DNA of 64,000 nt from contig DASZWD010000002.1 of assembly GCA_035546775.1 (NCBI GenBank), positions 19,733 through 83,732 on the forward strand, read 5' to 3'. The stretch comes from Acidimicrobiales bacterium. Lineage in GTDB: Bacteria > Actinomycetota > Acidimicrobiia > Acidimicrobiales > JACCXE01. The notes below the pieces were generated by a model. That model did not search any database and was not told the origin of the DNA. It saw only the letters and a list, made by a program, of their open reading frames with translations. Positions 16,632 through 26,462 of this stretch are shown here, one piece after another (the stretch's first letter is position 1; every line of letters starts with the position of its first letter). A program made the translations under genes and the position numbers.

Positions 16632-17347
16632 GCGTCGAGGCGCGTCGACCACACGGTCAGTCCGTCGGGTTTGCGCGTAAATCCGAGGGATTCGTAGAGC
16701 GCGAGCGCGGTGGCGTTGCTCTCCTGGGTGTTCACCACGACCGTGATGGCGCGCCAGCGCGCCAGCCAGTTGATGCCGTCGAGCACGAGCGCGCTGCCGA
16801 TGCCGCCGCCGCGGTGGTCAGGGTCGACGGCAAGGCGCTGGAGGTAGCCGGCGCGACCTTGGCGTCCGGTGATGGCATAACCGACGACGGCGCCGTCGGC
16901 GCGCGCGACGCGATAGCGGGCATAGGTGGTGGCGGTGCGGGCGTCGTTCACTCCGTCGGCGTCGAGGCGCCAGAACGCACCGAACGAGCGGGAGTCGACG
17001 CGCAAGACGCTCTCGATATCGGCGCGCCGTGCTCGGCGCAGTGTCGTGCCGTCGGGGATGGCGATGGGGTCGCGGTCGCGCGCCGTCACGCGACGTTCGA
17101 GGAGATGCAGCCGCTCGGACTCACGGAATCCCGCGGCGACGAAGCCGGCCGATTCCTGGGGCGGCATCGCGGCGGTGACGGCTTCGCGAAAGCCGAGGCG
17201 CGCCAGCTGGTCGAGGCATTTGTGCACCAGCCGCGCCGACACCGGCGGCGAGCCCGGTGCGGGTGTGACGCAGCCGACCGTAGGGTCGCCGTGCCAGGGC
17301 CCAATGCGGGCGCGCTCGGGGCCGTCGGTTACGAGCGCGGTTGTCAC
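16628..17347 (-). CDS. GNAT family N-acetyltransferase
   Basis: 239 residues. The C-terminal half is a clear GNAT domain with acetyl-CoA motif QRLAVDPDHRGGGIGSALV and the final ALALYESLGFTRK. The N-terminal half resembles a degenerate second GNAT repeat (FVAAGFRESERLHLLERR). The substrate cannot be told. The start is the GTG at 17347, 24 bases from the divergent CCA-enzyme gene. It leads the leftward cluster and overlaps DUF6049 by 4 bases. Confidence 0.88.
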   Translation of the reverse strand: MTTALVTDGPERARIGPWHGDPTVGCVTPAPGSPPVSARLVHKCLDQLARLGFREAVTAAMPPQESAGFVAAGFRESERLHLLERRVTARDRDPIAIPDGTTLRRARRADIESVLRVDSRSFGAFWRLDADGVNDARTATTYARYRVARADGAVVGYAITGRQGRAGYLQRLAVDPDHRGGGIGSALVLDGINWLARWRAITVVVNTQESNATALALYESLGFTRKPDGLTVWSTRLDA

Positions 17348-17371
17348 CGGCGCTGAGAATACGGTGGATAG

Positions 17372-18760
17372 GTGATTCCCGAGCGGCTGGAAGGCCTTGT
17401 CGCGGCTACAGCCGACCTCGCCCAGCGCTTCGCCGACGCCGGGTGCAACCTGTACCTCGTCGGCGGGGTGGTGCGCGACGCGATCGTCAATCGCCTCGAC
17501 GACACCGAGGACCTCGACTTCACCACCGACGCGCTGCCGGACCAGACCGAGAAGATCGTGGCCAAGTGGGCCGACGCCGTGTGGACGCAGGGCAAGCGTT
17601 TCGGCACGATCGGGGCGAAAAAGGGCGATCGGTCCTACGAAATCACGACCCACCGCGCCGAGGCGTATCACCCGGATTCGCGCAAGCCGGACGTCGCGTT
17701 CGCCACCGATGTCGAGGCCGACCTGGCGCGGCGCGACTTCACCGTCAACGCCATGGCGCTGAAGCTGCCGAGCCAGCCCAGCGAGGTCGTCGAAGTGATC
17801 GACCCGTTCGACGGGCTGCTCGATCTCGCCGCCGGACGGTTGCGCACGCCGCTGTCGCCCGAGGAGTCCTTCAGCGACGATCCGCTGCGCATGTTGCGCG
17901 CCGCGCGTTTCATCGCGGGCTATGGCCTCGTGCCCGACGACGACCTCGTCGCCGCCGTGAAAGAGATGGCACCGCGACTCGAGATCGTTTCCGCCGAACG
18001 GATCCGCGACGAGTTCAACAAGCTGCTCGTGCTCGACGATCCGTCAGCGGGGTTGTGGTTCGTCGTGCAGACGGGCTTGGCCGACGTCTTCTTGCCGGAG
18101 TTGCCGGCACTGGCGGTCGAGCAGGATCCGATCCACCGGCACAAGGACGTGCTGGCGCACACGATCGCGGTGGTCAACAACACGCGGCCCGACCTGATCC
18201 TGCGCATGAGCGCCCTGCTCCACGACGTCGGCAAGCCGGCGACGCGCCAGTTCTCCGACAAGGGCGTGTCGTTCCATCATCACGAAGTCGTCGGCGCCCG
18301 CATGGCGCGCAAGCGACTGATGGCGCTGCGCTGGCCGACCGACGACCTCGAGGCCGTGGTGAAACTCGTCGAACTCCACCTGCGCTTCCACACCTATGCG
18401 ATGGGGTGGACGGACTCGGCGATCCGTCGCTACGTGCGCGACGCCGGGCCGCTGCTCGACCGGCTCAACGCGTTGACGCGCGCCGACTGCACGACTCGCA
18501 ACGAGGCCAAGGCGAAGCGGCTGTCGGATCGGATGGACACGCTCGAGCGCGAGATCGAACGGCTGCGGACCCAAGAAGAGCTCGACGCCATCCGTCCCGA
18601 CCTCGACGGGGTGCAGGTGATGGAACACCTCGGCATCAAGCCGTCGCGCGCCGTCGGCGATGCGCTGGCGTTCCTGCTCGAGCTGCGGCTCGAGCACGGC
18701 CCGCTCGGCGAGGAGGAGGCCTACCGCCGCCTCGACGAGTGGTGGGCTACTCGCTCGTAG
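17372..18760 (+). CDS. pcnA: CCA tRNA nucleotidyltransferase
   Basis: 462 residues. The nucleotidyltransferase head has VGGVVRDAIVNR and the metal-binding TEDLDFTTDA, then DFTVNAMAL. A central HD-type domain (HKDVLAHTIAVV, LLHDVGKPATRQ, HHEVVGARMA) follows. The enzyme adds or repairs the 3' CCA end of tRNAs. The actinobacterial enzyme is annotated pcnA although it is a CCA-adding enzyme. The 3' end overlaps the convergent cupin gene by 14 bases. Confidence 0.93.
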   Translation: MIPERLEGLVAATADLAQRFADAGCNLYLVGGVVRDAIVNRLDDTEDLDFTTDALPDQTEKIVAKWADAVWTQGKRFGTIGAKKGDRSYEITTHRAEAYHPDSRKPDVAFATDVEADLARRDFTVNAMALKLPSQPSEVVEVIDPFDGLLDLAAGRLRTPLSPEESFSDDPLRMLRAARFIAGYGLVPDDDLVAAVKEMAPRLEIVSAERIRDEFNKLLVLDDPSAGLWFVVQTGLADVFLPELPALAVEQDPIHRHKDVLAHTIAVVNNTRPDLILRMSALLHDVGKPATRQFSDKGVSFHHHEVVGARMARKRLMALRWPTDDLEAVVKLVELHLRFHTYAMGWTDSAIRRYVRDAGPLLDRLNALTRADCTTRNEAKAKRLSDRMDTLEREIERLRTQEELDAIRPDLDGVQVMEHLGIKPSRAVGDALAFLLELRLEHGPLGEEEAYRRLDEWWATRS

Positions 18761-19358
18761 CGATCGTCGCCTGCCAGCGGTCGGGCGCGACCTCGACGAA
18801 GGGGTAGCCGGCGATGTGCTTCGTCGTGCGGTCCCAGAACAGGTGCGGGTGATCGCTCGGCGTCATGCACAGCACGTGAATGCTGACGCCGTCGCCGGGG
18901 CCGGGGTTGCGCACGCGGTGCCAGCCGTCGCCTTCGTCGGGCAGGAGGTAGGTGATGTCGCCCTGGTGCCACACGTGGCGTGACACCTCGGCGAGCTCAG
19001 CGTCGTCGCCGGCGTGCGGCGCGTCGTCGCCGGAGTAGCGCGTCTCCTCGTCGCCGCCGCGCAGATAACCGATGACGCCCCAACAGCCGTGGTGGTGCAC
19101 GCCCGACGACGTGCCTTCGGGAAACACGACGGCGAGGATGTGGAAGCGCCCGGCCGGATCGGCGTAGAGCAGGTTGCCCACGGCGTCGCCGTCGAGCGAC
19201 GCGCACGCGTCCGCGGGTACGTCGCCGCTGGCGAGCAGCGCGGCCATGGCGGCGTGCATCGCATCGCAGCGCGCCCGCTCGTTCGGCAGGTCGGCGTCGA
19301 GAGCAGCGGTGGCCGCGTCGGCGAGGGCTCGCAGCGCCGGTGTGAGGGGGAGAGGCAC
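18747..19358 (-). CDS. Cupin-fold protein, cysteine-dioxygenase-like
   Basis: 203 residues with a double-stranded beta-helix core. HHHGCWGVIGYLRGG supplies iron-binding histidines and GWHRVRNPGPGDGVSIHVL a third, as in predicted metal-dependent enzymes related to cysteine dioxygenase. The substrate is not certain. It starts 17 bases from the divergent PLP-enzyme gene annotated as D-cysteine desulfhydrase, so a sulfur-amino-acid link is plausible but unproved. Confidence 0.72.
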   Translation of the reverse strand: MPLPLTPALRALADAATAALDADLPNERARCDAMHAAMAALLASGDVPADACASLDGDAVGNLLYADPAGRFHILAVVFPEGTSSGVHHHGCWGVIGYLRGGDEETRYSGDDAPHAGDDAELAEVSRHVWHQGDITYLLPDEGDGWHRVRNPGPGDGVSIHVLCMTPSDHPHLFWDRTTKHIAGYPFVEVAPDRWQATIATSE

Positions 19359-19375
19359 GGGCGTATCTTGCCTGG

Positions 19376-20341
19376 GTGATCGAACCCGTGGCCCTATCGC
19401 ACCGCCCGACGCCGCTCGAGCCGATGGACCGGCTCGCCGCTTCGCTCGGTTTGCCCGCCGGGCGATTGTTCGTGAAGCGCGACGACTGCACCGGACTCGC
19501 CGGCGGTGGCAACAAGGCGCGCAAGCTCGACTATCTGTGCGCCGACGCGCTGGCCGCGGGCGCCGACACGCTCGTCACCGGCGGTGGACGCCAGAGCAAC
19601 CACGTCCGGATGACGATCGCGGCGGCGAATCGCCTCGGTCTGCACGCCGTCGCCGTGTTGTCGAGCGCCGAGCCGAAGACGCCGTCGGGCAACGTCGTGC
19701 TCGACCACATCCTCGCCCCCGAATTCGTGTGGGCCGGACCACTCGCGTACTACCCGCTGGAGGAACGCATCGCCGCGGTGTGCGACGAGCAGCGCGCTGC
19801 GGGCCGCGTCCCGTACCAAATCCCGATCGGCGGGGCGACGCCGTTGGGTGCGCTGGGCTACTTGGCCGCCGCCGACGAAATCGTTGATCAGCTCGGCGAG
19901 GCGCCGGCGTTGACGATCACGGCCGACGGCTCGGGCGGCACACACGCCGGGCTCGTCGCCGGGCTCGGCGATCACGGGCGCGTCGTGGGATTCGACGTCG
20001 GGACCCGCCCGGACCTCGACGACGTCGTGCCCCGCGAGGCCGCGGCCTGCGCCGCGCTGGCGGGACGCGCCGCGCCGGTTGGCGACGTGCGCGTCGACCA
20101 CGACTACTTCGGCGCCGACTATGGCGCGCCGACCGACGCGGCGCGCGAGGCGCTGCACCTGTTCGCCACGTGCGAGGGCCTCGTGCTCGATCCGGTGTAC
20201 ACCGGCAAGGCCGCCGCGGGCTTCGTCGACTACGCCCGTACCGGTCGTCTGCCCGACGGTCCGGTCGTGTTCGTGCACACCGGCGGCATGCCGGCGCTGT
20301 TCGCCAACGCCTTCAGCGAGTGGGTGAAGGCCCCGCGGTAG
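19376..20341 (+). CDS. PLP-dependent D-cysteine desulfhydrase / ACC deaminase family enzyme
   Basis: 321 residues. KRDDCTGLAGGGNKARKLDY carries the PLP lysine, VTGGGRQSNHVRMTIAAAN binds the substrate, ADGSGGTHAGLVAGL binds the cofactor phosphate and FVHTGGMPALFANA closes the fold. The family degrades D-cysteine to pyruvate, ammonia and H2S, or opens 1-aminocyclopropane-1-carboxylate. The sequence alone does not decide between them. The gene is followed by the palindromic repeat at 20352-20402. Confidence 0.82.
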   Translation: MIEPVALSHRPTPLEPMDRLAASLGLPAGRLFVKRDDCTGLAGGGNKARKLDYLCADALAAGADTLVTGGGRQSNHVRMTIAAANRLGLHAVAVLSSAEPKTPSGNVVLDHILAPEFVWAGPLAYYPLEERIAAVCDEQRAAGRVPYQIPIGGATPLGALGYLAAADEIVDQLGEAPALTITADGSGGTHAGLVAGLGDHGRVVGFDVGTRPDLDDVVPREAAACAALAGRAAPVGDVRVDHDYFGADYGAPTDAAREALHLFATCEGLVLDPVYTGKAAAGFVDYARTGRLPDGPVVFVHTGGMPALFANAFSEWVKAPR

Positions 20342-20351
20342 CCCCTCCCTC

Positions 20352-20402
20352 GGTTTTGGTCCGTCTCAGCAAGGGTCTTTCTGTCTCAGACGGACCAAAA
20401 CC
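20352..20402. repeat. Palindromic intergenic element, copy 1
   Basis: Arms GGTTTTGGTCCGTCT and AGACGGACCAAAACC pair over 15 bases around a core that contains AGGGTCTTTCTGT. The same arms and loop occur at 55444-55492 and 56499-56545. It lies between two convergent genes (ends 20341 and 20426). The T-run is 5' of the stem and the A-run 3', opposite to an intrinsic terminator, so it is more like a dispersed REP-type sequence. Confidence 0.85.
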
Positions 20403-20425
20403 CGGTGGCGGGCCGGCTTATCGCG

Positions 20426-21163
20426 TTAGATGCCCTCTTTGCGGGCCCGGATGATCAGGGTGCGGGGCACGTACTTGTAGGTCTCGCGCCAGTGCTGGCT
20501 GCGGGGAGCGTTGCTGACGGGCTCGGGCTCGATGATCGCGTCGACGCGGTAGTTGGCCCGCAGCAGTCCCATGTAGAGATCGGCCATCGTGTGGCGGTAG
20601 TCGGTGAACGAGATGCCGTTCCACTCGTAGTCGATCGGCGTGCGGTCGAAATACGAGCGACGGATCAGCAGCGGCTGATCCGAGTCGTCGTCGATCATGT
20701 CGTAGGCGGGATGCGGCAGCGAGAACACGAGCGGCGCGCCGGGACGCAGCACGCGGTGGACCTGGCGGAACACGCGGCCGAGGTCCTCGACATAACCGAA
20801 GGCGTAGGCGCTGAAGACGAGATCGATCGACTCGGCGCGGGCGAAGGCCAGATCGGCGAGGTCGCCGAGGCGCAATTCGACCTTGACGTTCTCGCGGTCG
20901 CACAGGCGCCGCGCGAACGCGAGCTGTTCGGAGGAGAAGTCGACGCCGATGGCGATGGCACCCTGCTTGGCGAACGCGATCGAGCACTGCGCGCCGCCGC
21001 AGCCGAGCTCGAGAACGCGTTTGCCCTTCAGGTCACCGAGCAGGCGATAGTCGGCCTCGGTGCCGATGTCGGGGCCGTAGTGGGCGACGTCGGTCGGCAG
21101 TTGCGCGCCGGCTTGATACGCGGCGGAGTGGCGGTCCCACGCGGCGGCGTTGTCAGTCGGCAC
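20426..21163 (-). CDS. Class I SAM-dependent methyltransferase
   Basis: 245 residues with the SAM motif RVLELGCGGAQCSIAFAKQG, an acidic ribose contact (IGVDFSSEQLAFAR) and FSAYAFGYVEDLGRVFRQVH followed by VLRPGAPLVFSLPHPAYD, typical of the UbiE/small-molecule methyltransferase group. The substrate is unknown. It lies 18 bases downstream of inositol-phosphate synthase in the same direction, possibly in one transcript. Confidence 0.85.
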   Translation of the reverse strand: MPTDNAAAWDRHSAAYQAGAQLPTDVAHYGPDIGTEADYRLLGDLKGKRVLELGCGGAQCSIAFAKQGAIAIGVDFSSEQLAFARRLCDRENVKVELRLGDLADLAFARAESIDLVFSAYAFGYVEDLGRVFRQVHRVLRPGAPLVFSLPHPAYDMIDDDSDQPLLIRRSYFDRTPIDYEWNGISFTDYRHTMADLYMGLLRANYRVDAIIEPEPVSNAPRSQHWRETYKYVPRTLIIRARKEGI

Positions 21164-21181
21164 CGAACGATTCTGACCGAG

Positions 21182-22483
<1,302 letters not shown>

Positions 22484-22497
22484 TCGGCAAGCGTAAA

Positions 22498-22533
22498 CGA
22501 AAGTGTTGCTTTCGGTTCGATTGTTCAGGAACA
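22498..22533. promoter_or_regulatory. Two palindromes in the ino1/LysR divergent promoter
   Basis: The 59-base gap between the two start codons holds CGAAAG-N5-CTTTCG at 22498-22514 and TGTTCAGGAACA at 22522-22533. Both are perfect inverted repeats in an otherwise AT-richer stretch. They are the natural candidates for the LysR-type protein's binding sites, controlling itself and possibly ino1. The protein-site pairing is inferred only from position. Confidence 0.55.
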
Positions 22534-22542
22534 CTAAACAAT

Positions 22543-23400
22543 ATGCGCGACCTGCCGAACCTGTCCGTCCAGCAACTCGAATACTTCGTCGCCGTGCACG
22601 AGGCGCCGACGTGGGGCGACGCGGCCGCGGCGGTCGGGGTCACGCCCTCCGCGCTGAGCCAGGGCCTCGCGGAGCTGGAGCGCCGGTTGGGGGTCGTGTT
22701 GTTCGAACGCGACGGCCGGAGGCGGGTGCCGACCGCCGCGGCGGCCACCGTCCTCGACCACGCTCACGCCGTGCTCGCCCGCACACAGGATCTGGCGCGC
22801 TGGGCCCAGCGCCGCCGCGCCGGCACCGCGGGCGCCGTGCGCGTCGGCATGATCGACGCGGCGGCCACGATCCACTGCGCGCCGGGCTTGGCGGCGTTTC
22901 GCGCCGCTCGCCCCGACGTCGACGTGCGGCTCCAGGTCAGCCCGTCGGGCGAGCTGCTGCGCGACCTGACAGCGGCGCGCCTCGACGTCGTGGTGTGCGT
23001 GGCCCCGGCCGACGTGCCCGAGGGCGTTACCGTGGCGCCGCTGCTCGACGAGGACCTCGCTGTCTACGCCCCCGTCGACGCCGCGCCCCGCGCGTGGGGC
23101 CCGTGGGTGACCTATCCCGTCGGCTCGCAGACGCGGGCGCTGATCGACGACGCCCTGCGACGCGCCGGGCGGCCCGTCACGATCGTGGCCGAGTCGCACC
23201 AGCCCGAAGTGCTGGCCCAGATGGTGGCGCTCGGGCTCGGGTGGACGGTGCTGCCGGTGGCCCAGGTGCAGCGCTCGGGCGTCGAGTTGCGCCGCGTCGG
23301 GCGCGACGCATTCGTCCGCCGCTCGCTCGTCGTCGCCCGCCGCGCCGACGGGCCCGCCGACCCGGCCGTCGACGCTCTCGTAACGGCTATCGGCTGCTGA
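22543..23400 (+). CDS. LysR family transcriptional regulator
   Basis: 285 residues. The N-terminal helix-turn-helix (LSVQQLEYFVAVHEAPTWGD, AAAVGVTPSALSQGLAELER, LFERDGRRR) is followed by a periplasmic-binding-like effector domain from about residue 85 (GAVRVGMIDAAATIHCAPGL). It is divergent from inositol-phosphate synthase across a 59-base gap with two palindromes, so regulation of ino1 is likely but not shown. Confidence 0.9.
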   Translation: MRDLPNLSVQQLEYFVAVHEAPTWGDAAAAVGVTPSALSQGLAELERRLGVVLFERDGRRRVPTAAAATVLDHAHAVLARTQDLARWAQRRRAGTAGAVRVGMIDAAATIHCAPGLAAFRAARPDVDVRLQVSPSGELLRDLTAARLDVVVCVAPADVPEGVTVAPLLDEDLAVYAPVDAAPRAWGPWVTYPVGSQTRALIDDALRRAGRPVTIVAESHQPEVLAQMVALGLGWTVLPVAQVQRSGVELRRVGRDAFVRRSLVVARRADGPADPAVDALVTAIGC

Positions 23401-23406
23401 CCCCGG

Positions 23407-24393
23407 TCACCCCTGGCCGGCGACTTTGCGGGCGTTGGCCGGTGCGTCGATCACGATGTTCGATCCGATGTCGGTGAAGGTGACTGAGTACGTGTTGATC
23501 TGCGTGCGCTGTTCGGGCGCGACGCCGGTCGTGTCGAGCGTCTTCTGGATGTTGCCGTTGGCGTCGGTGGTGACGATGGTGCGCGCCAGCGGGTAGACGG
23601 TCTCGGTCATCGACGTGGTGATGGCGAGCCGGCGCACGACGTTGCTTGTGTCGACCCAGACGTCGAACTTGGTCACCTTCGTCGTCGCGTCGACGATTGG
23701 GCCGAGACCGAGATTGACGGCCGGAACCTGGTCGAGTCGCGTCGCCTTGAGATGGTGCGTGGTGACGCCGTCGACGGTCGCGGTTCCGACGTCTTCGAAG
23801 CCCGCTTGCTCCGCAGAGTCCGTGACGAGGCTGCGCGGGTCGACGCTGAAGATGTCCGAGCCCGTGACGTGTTCGTTCGTGTCCTCGAGCCACGTTTCGT
23901 GGCCGGGCACACCGTCACGAAGGTAAAACCGGCCGTCGACGACTTTGTTCGCGAACTCGAAGGAGCTGTCGCGCCCATCACCCATATCGCCGGAGTCTTG
24001 GGTCCCGAACGACGACCGGTCCTCACCGGAGAACTCGACCGTGACGGTCCCGGTGTCGTGAACGAAGTGGCCGTTGTTCGACGTGTACGTCACGTGGGCG
24101 ACTCCCGACGTCAAGGCGGCGGCCGTTGACGCGGCGATGCGCTCCATATTCGGCGCGATCGCGGCGTGTGACGGCGACGGGGAGTGGGTGGTCGTGTCGT
24201 GGGGAATGACGACGAGAGCGGCGACGAGCGCGGCCGCCACCGCCGCGACCGACGCCAAGCGCACCGGCGTGACGACTCGGCGCGGCGGACGCGGCGCTGA
24301 CGACACGATGGCGTCGAGCAATTGCGGGTCGGGGGCAACAACGTCGGTGACGGGCCGGGCGGCGCTCAATCGGTCGAGCAGTTCATCGGACAT
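23407..24393 (-). CDS. Membrane-anchored extracytoplasmic protein, probable sigma partner
   Basis: 328 residues: a short cytoplasmic N-terminus (about 1-45), one membrane helix (about 46-66, ASVAAVAAALVAALVVIP) and a beta-rich outside domain with text such as GRFYLRDGVPGHETWLED and FDVWVDTSNVVRRLAITTSM, reminiscent of LppX/LprG-like lipid-binding folds. It overlaps the upstream sigma-factor gene by 11 bases. No cysteine zinc motif is seen in the N-terminus. Position suggests an anti-sigma role. Confidence 0.78.
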   Translation of the reverse strand: MSDELLDRLSAARPVTDVVAPDPQLLDAIVSSAPRPPRRVVTPVRLASVAAVAAALVAALVVIPHDTTTHSPSPSHAAIAPNMERIAASTAAALTSGVAHVTYTSNNGHFVHDTGTVTVEFSGEDRSSFGTQDSGDMGDGRDSSFEFANKVVDGRFYLRDGVPGHETWLEDTNEHVTGSDIFSVDPRSLVTDSAEQAGFEDVGTATVDGVTTHHLKATRLDQVPAVNLGLGPIVDATTKVTKFDVWVDTSNVVRRLAITTSMTETVYPLARTIVTTDANGNIQKTLDTTGVAPEQRTQINTYSVTFTDIGSNIVIDAPANARKVAGQG

Positions 24394-24913
24394 CGGGAAC
24401 CTCCTGTAGGTCTCGACCGCTACCTGTCGCGTGTTCGGCGCGCGTTACCGCGGCGGCGAAGCGTTGGCGGGCGCGGTGCAGCCGCACGCGGGCGGCGCCG
24501 GGCGAACAGCCGAGGGCGACGGGCAAGTCCGCGAGCTCGACGCCGTCCCACGCCACGAGACGCAAGACCTCGCGATCGTCGGACCGCAACGCGTCGAGGG
24601 CGGCGCGCAGCACGCGCGTATCGGATGGCTCGTCGGGGGGCGGCGTCGACGCGTCGCGCGGCGCCATCAAGTGGAGCGCGGCGCGCCGGCGCTCGGCGCG
24701 CCCGCGGTTGCGCGCCACGTTGCGGGCGACGCCGAAGAGCCAGGCGACGGCGGCGTCGGCGGGGATGTCGGCGAACCGGCGCCACGCGATCGTGAACACG
24801 TCGGCTACGAGATCGTCGGCGTCGGCGCCGGTGATGCCGCGGTGCTGCGCCCACCGGTGCAGCGGCCCGTAGCTCTGCGCGTATAGCGCGCGAAAGCGCG
24901 CCTCTGCATCCAC
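24383..24913 (-). CDS. ECF RNA polymerase sigma factor
   Basis: 176 residues. Region 2 reads FRALYAQSYGPLHRWAQHRG, then DADDLVADVFTIAWRRFADI and AVAWLFGVARNVARNRGR. Region 4 reads LRSDDREVLRLVAWDGVELA, with GCSPGAARVRLHRARQRF. It is the first gene of a two-gene leftward unit with the membrane protein at 23407, which probably senses an envelope signal for it. It is unrelated in context to the SigM-like factor at 11944. Confidence 0.92.
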   Translation of the reverse strand: MDAEARFRALYAQSYGPLHRWAQHRGITGADADDLVADVFTIAWRRFADIPADAAVAWLFGVARNVARNRGRAERRRAALHLMAPRDASTPPPDEPSDTRVLRAALDALRSDDREVLRLVAWDGVELADLPVALGCSPGAARVRLHRARQRFAAAVTRAEHATGSGRDLQEVPDVR

Positions 24914-24969
24914 GACTGGATCATGTCGTGACTCGGCCCCTTGTTACAGAGCGGTACTGTGCGCGTCCA

Positions 24970-25374
24970 ATGGCTTCACGTTCTGAGTCCGTTGCCCGCA
25001 AGGACGACGACCGCACCGCCGCCGTCGACTTCCGCCTGGCCCGCAACGCGGTTATCACCGACTACCGGGCGAAACGGATCACGCGCGAGGACGTGTGCGA
25101 TGCCCACCCGGAGCTGCTGCGGGCGGCGAAGGCCGGACGCCGGACGAACGAGGAATGCCCGATCTGTGAGGCCGACGCGCTCGTGCATGTCACCTACGCC
25201 TTCGGGCCGCGCCTACCGGCGCGGGGTCGCTGCGTCGACACCGCCGCCGAGATGCGCCGCTTGGACCAGTCGGGCGACGAGCTGAGTTGCTACGTCGTCG
25301 AGGTGTGCCCGACGTGCAAGTGGAACCACCTCGTACGACGGGTGCCGCTCGGCGGGCGCCGGCCCCGCCGCTGA
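24970..25374 (+). CDS. DUF5318 family zinc-ribbon protein
   Basis: 134 residues with CPICEADALVHVTYAFGPRL and a second pair in VEVCPTCKWNHLVRRVPLGG, so a four-cysteine zinc site is likely. Mycobacterial Rv0049 (DUF5318) has this pattern and lies near ino1 and upstream of ponA. No ponA is present here. I took ATG 24970; an upstream GTG at 24928 would add 14 residues but lies in promoter-like sequence. Confidence 0.85.
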   Translation: MASRSESVARKDDDRTAAVDFRLARNAVITDYRAKRITREDVCDAHPELLRAAKAGRRTNEECPICEADALVHVTYAFGPRLPARGRCVDTAAEMRRLDQSGDELSCYVVEVCPTCKWNHLVRRVPLGGRRPRR

Positions 25375-25958
25375 CGGCGCGCGCCGCCCACGTCCGTCGC
25401 TCGTCGCGACGCAACCCGCGGCCGGCGCCGCGCACCGTTCCCGTTGCCATCGCCAACGGCGCGCTGGTTTCCGGCGCGGTCCTGGCGCTCACCGAGCGGG
25501 GCGATCTGTGGACCCTCGCCGTCGCGCTCGGCGTCGCGGACGGCTCGGTGCTCACCGCTATCGCCGTGTTGGGCGCCGCGGCCGCGACACTCGCCCGTAC
25601 CGGTACCGCGGGTCTGGCCGGCGTGGCGGGGGCGCAGGCGGTACTCGGTGCCGCGGGCTTCACCGGCTCGGCGCTCGCCGTGGGTGCGACGTGGGCCAGC
25701 GCCGTAAGCCTCGTGCTGGTGGCTCGCCAGCGCTCCGCCGGTGCGGTGCTCGGACTGACCGCCGGCTTGCTCGTTGCCGGGCCGTCGCTGGCCGGCGGCG
25801 TGAAGTCCGTCGGGACCTGGGTGCTCGGCGCGCTGGTGGGCGCGGCGATCGGGCTCGTCGCCGCGCCGGGAGACCAGAGACGACCGTGGCAGCGCTACGT
25901 CGCGCTCGTGTTGGGCGCGGCCGGGCTGGCCGTAGGGATCGCTGCGGGGTATCACTAA
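25320..25958 (+). CDS. Hypothetical multi-helix membrane protein
   Basis: About 212 residues, Ala/Val/Gly-rich, with five or six membrane segments after a basic N-terminal stretch (RRSSRRNPRPAPR). No family recognised. The start is unclear: GTGs at 25305, 25314 and 25320 all lie inside the DUF5318 gene, while a CTG at 25371 overlaps the DUF5318 stop as CTGA, resembling the coupling seen elsewhere in the window. The body from about 25430 on is well supported. Confidence 0.6.
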   Translation: MEPPRTTGAARRAPAPPLTARAAHVRRSSRRNPRPAPRTVPVAIANGALVSGAVLALTERGDLWTLAVALGVADGSVLTAIAVLGAAAATLARTGTAGLAGVAGAQAVLGAAGFTGSALAVGATWASAVSLVLVARQRSAGAVLGLTAGLLVAGPSLAGGVKSVGTWVLGALVGAAIGLVAAPGDQRRPWQRYVALVLGAAGLAVGIAAGYH

Positions 25959-25961
25959 GTC

Positions 25962-26462
25962 GTGCCTGTGACGCGACTGAACCATGCGGTGCTTTACGTC
26001 CGTGACGTGGAGGTGAGCGTGGCCTTCTACCGCGACGCCCTTGGCTTCAAGGTGGTCAACGAGATGCCGGGCGCGGCGTTTCTGCAAGCGCCGGCGTCGA
26101 CCAACGACCACGACTTGGGGCTGTTCCAGATCGGCGCGGCGGCGGGCCCCTCCGGTGCGGGTCGCAGCACCGTCGGGCTGTACCACCTGGCGTGGGAGGT
26201 CGACACGCTCGCCGAGCTCGGCCGGCTGGCGCAGGAGCTGTCCCAGCGCGGCGCGCTCGTCGGCGCGTCGGACCATTCGACGACCAAGAGCCTGTACGCC
26301 CACGATCCCGACGGCCTCGAGTTCGAAGTGGCGTGGATCGTGCCGGCGGCCTTCATCGACGACGCGATGCTGGCGGAGCGAGGCGTCCAGCCGCTCGACC
26401 TGCCGAAGGAGATCGCCCGCTTCGGCGAGACCACGCGGGGTGGCGTTGGCGTCTCTGTCTGA
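25962..26462 (+). CDS. VOC superfamily (glyoxalase/dioxygenase fold) protein
   Basis: 166 residues of vicinal-oxygen-chelate fold: RLNHAVLYVRDVEVSVAFYR at the N-terminus supplies a metal His, LYHLAWEVDTLAELGRLAQE starts the second repeat and DPDGLEFEVAWIVP gives the C-terminal Glu. It resembles catechol-2,3-dioxygenase-like proteins; the substrate is unknown. It starts 3 bases after the preceding membrane gene and overlaps the next one. Confidence 0.87.
   Translation: MPVTRLNHAVLYVRDVEVSVAFYRDALGFKVVNEMPGAAFLQAPASTNDHDLGLFQIGAAAGPSGAGRSTVGLYHLAWEVDTLAELGRLAQELSQRGALVGASDHSTTKSLYAHDPDGLEFEVAWIVPAAFIDDAMLAERGVQPLDLPKEIARFGETTRGGVGVSV

Noticed and set aside
20352..20402. Palindrome as a simple intrinsic terminator
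   Set aside because: The T-run is on the 5' side and the A-run on the 3' side of the stem on either strand, the reverse of a Rho-independent terminator, and the loop is conserved between distant copies. A terminating side effect is not excluded.
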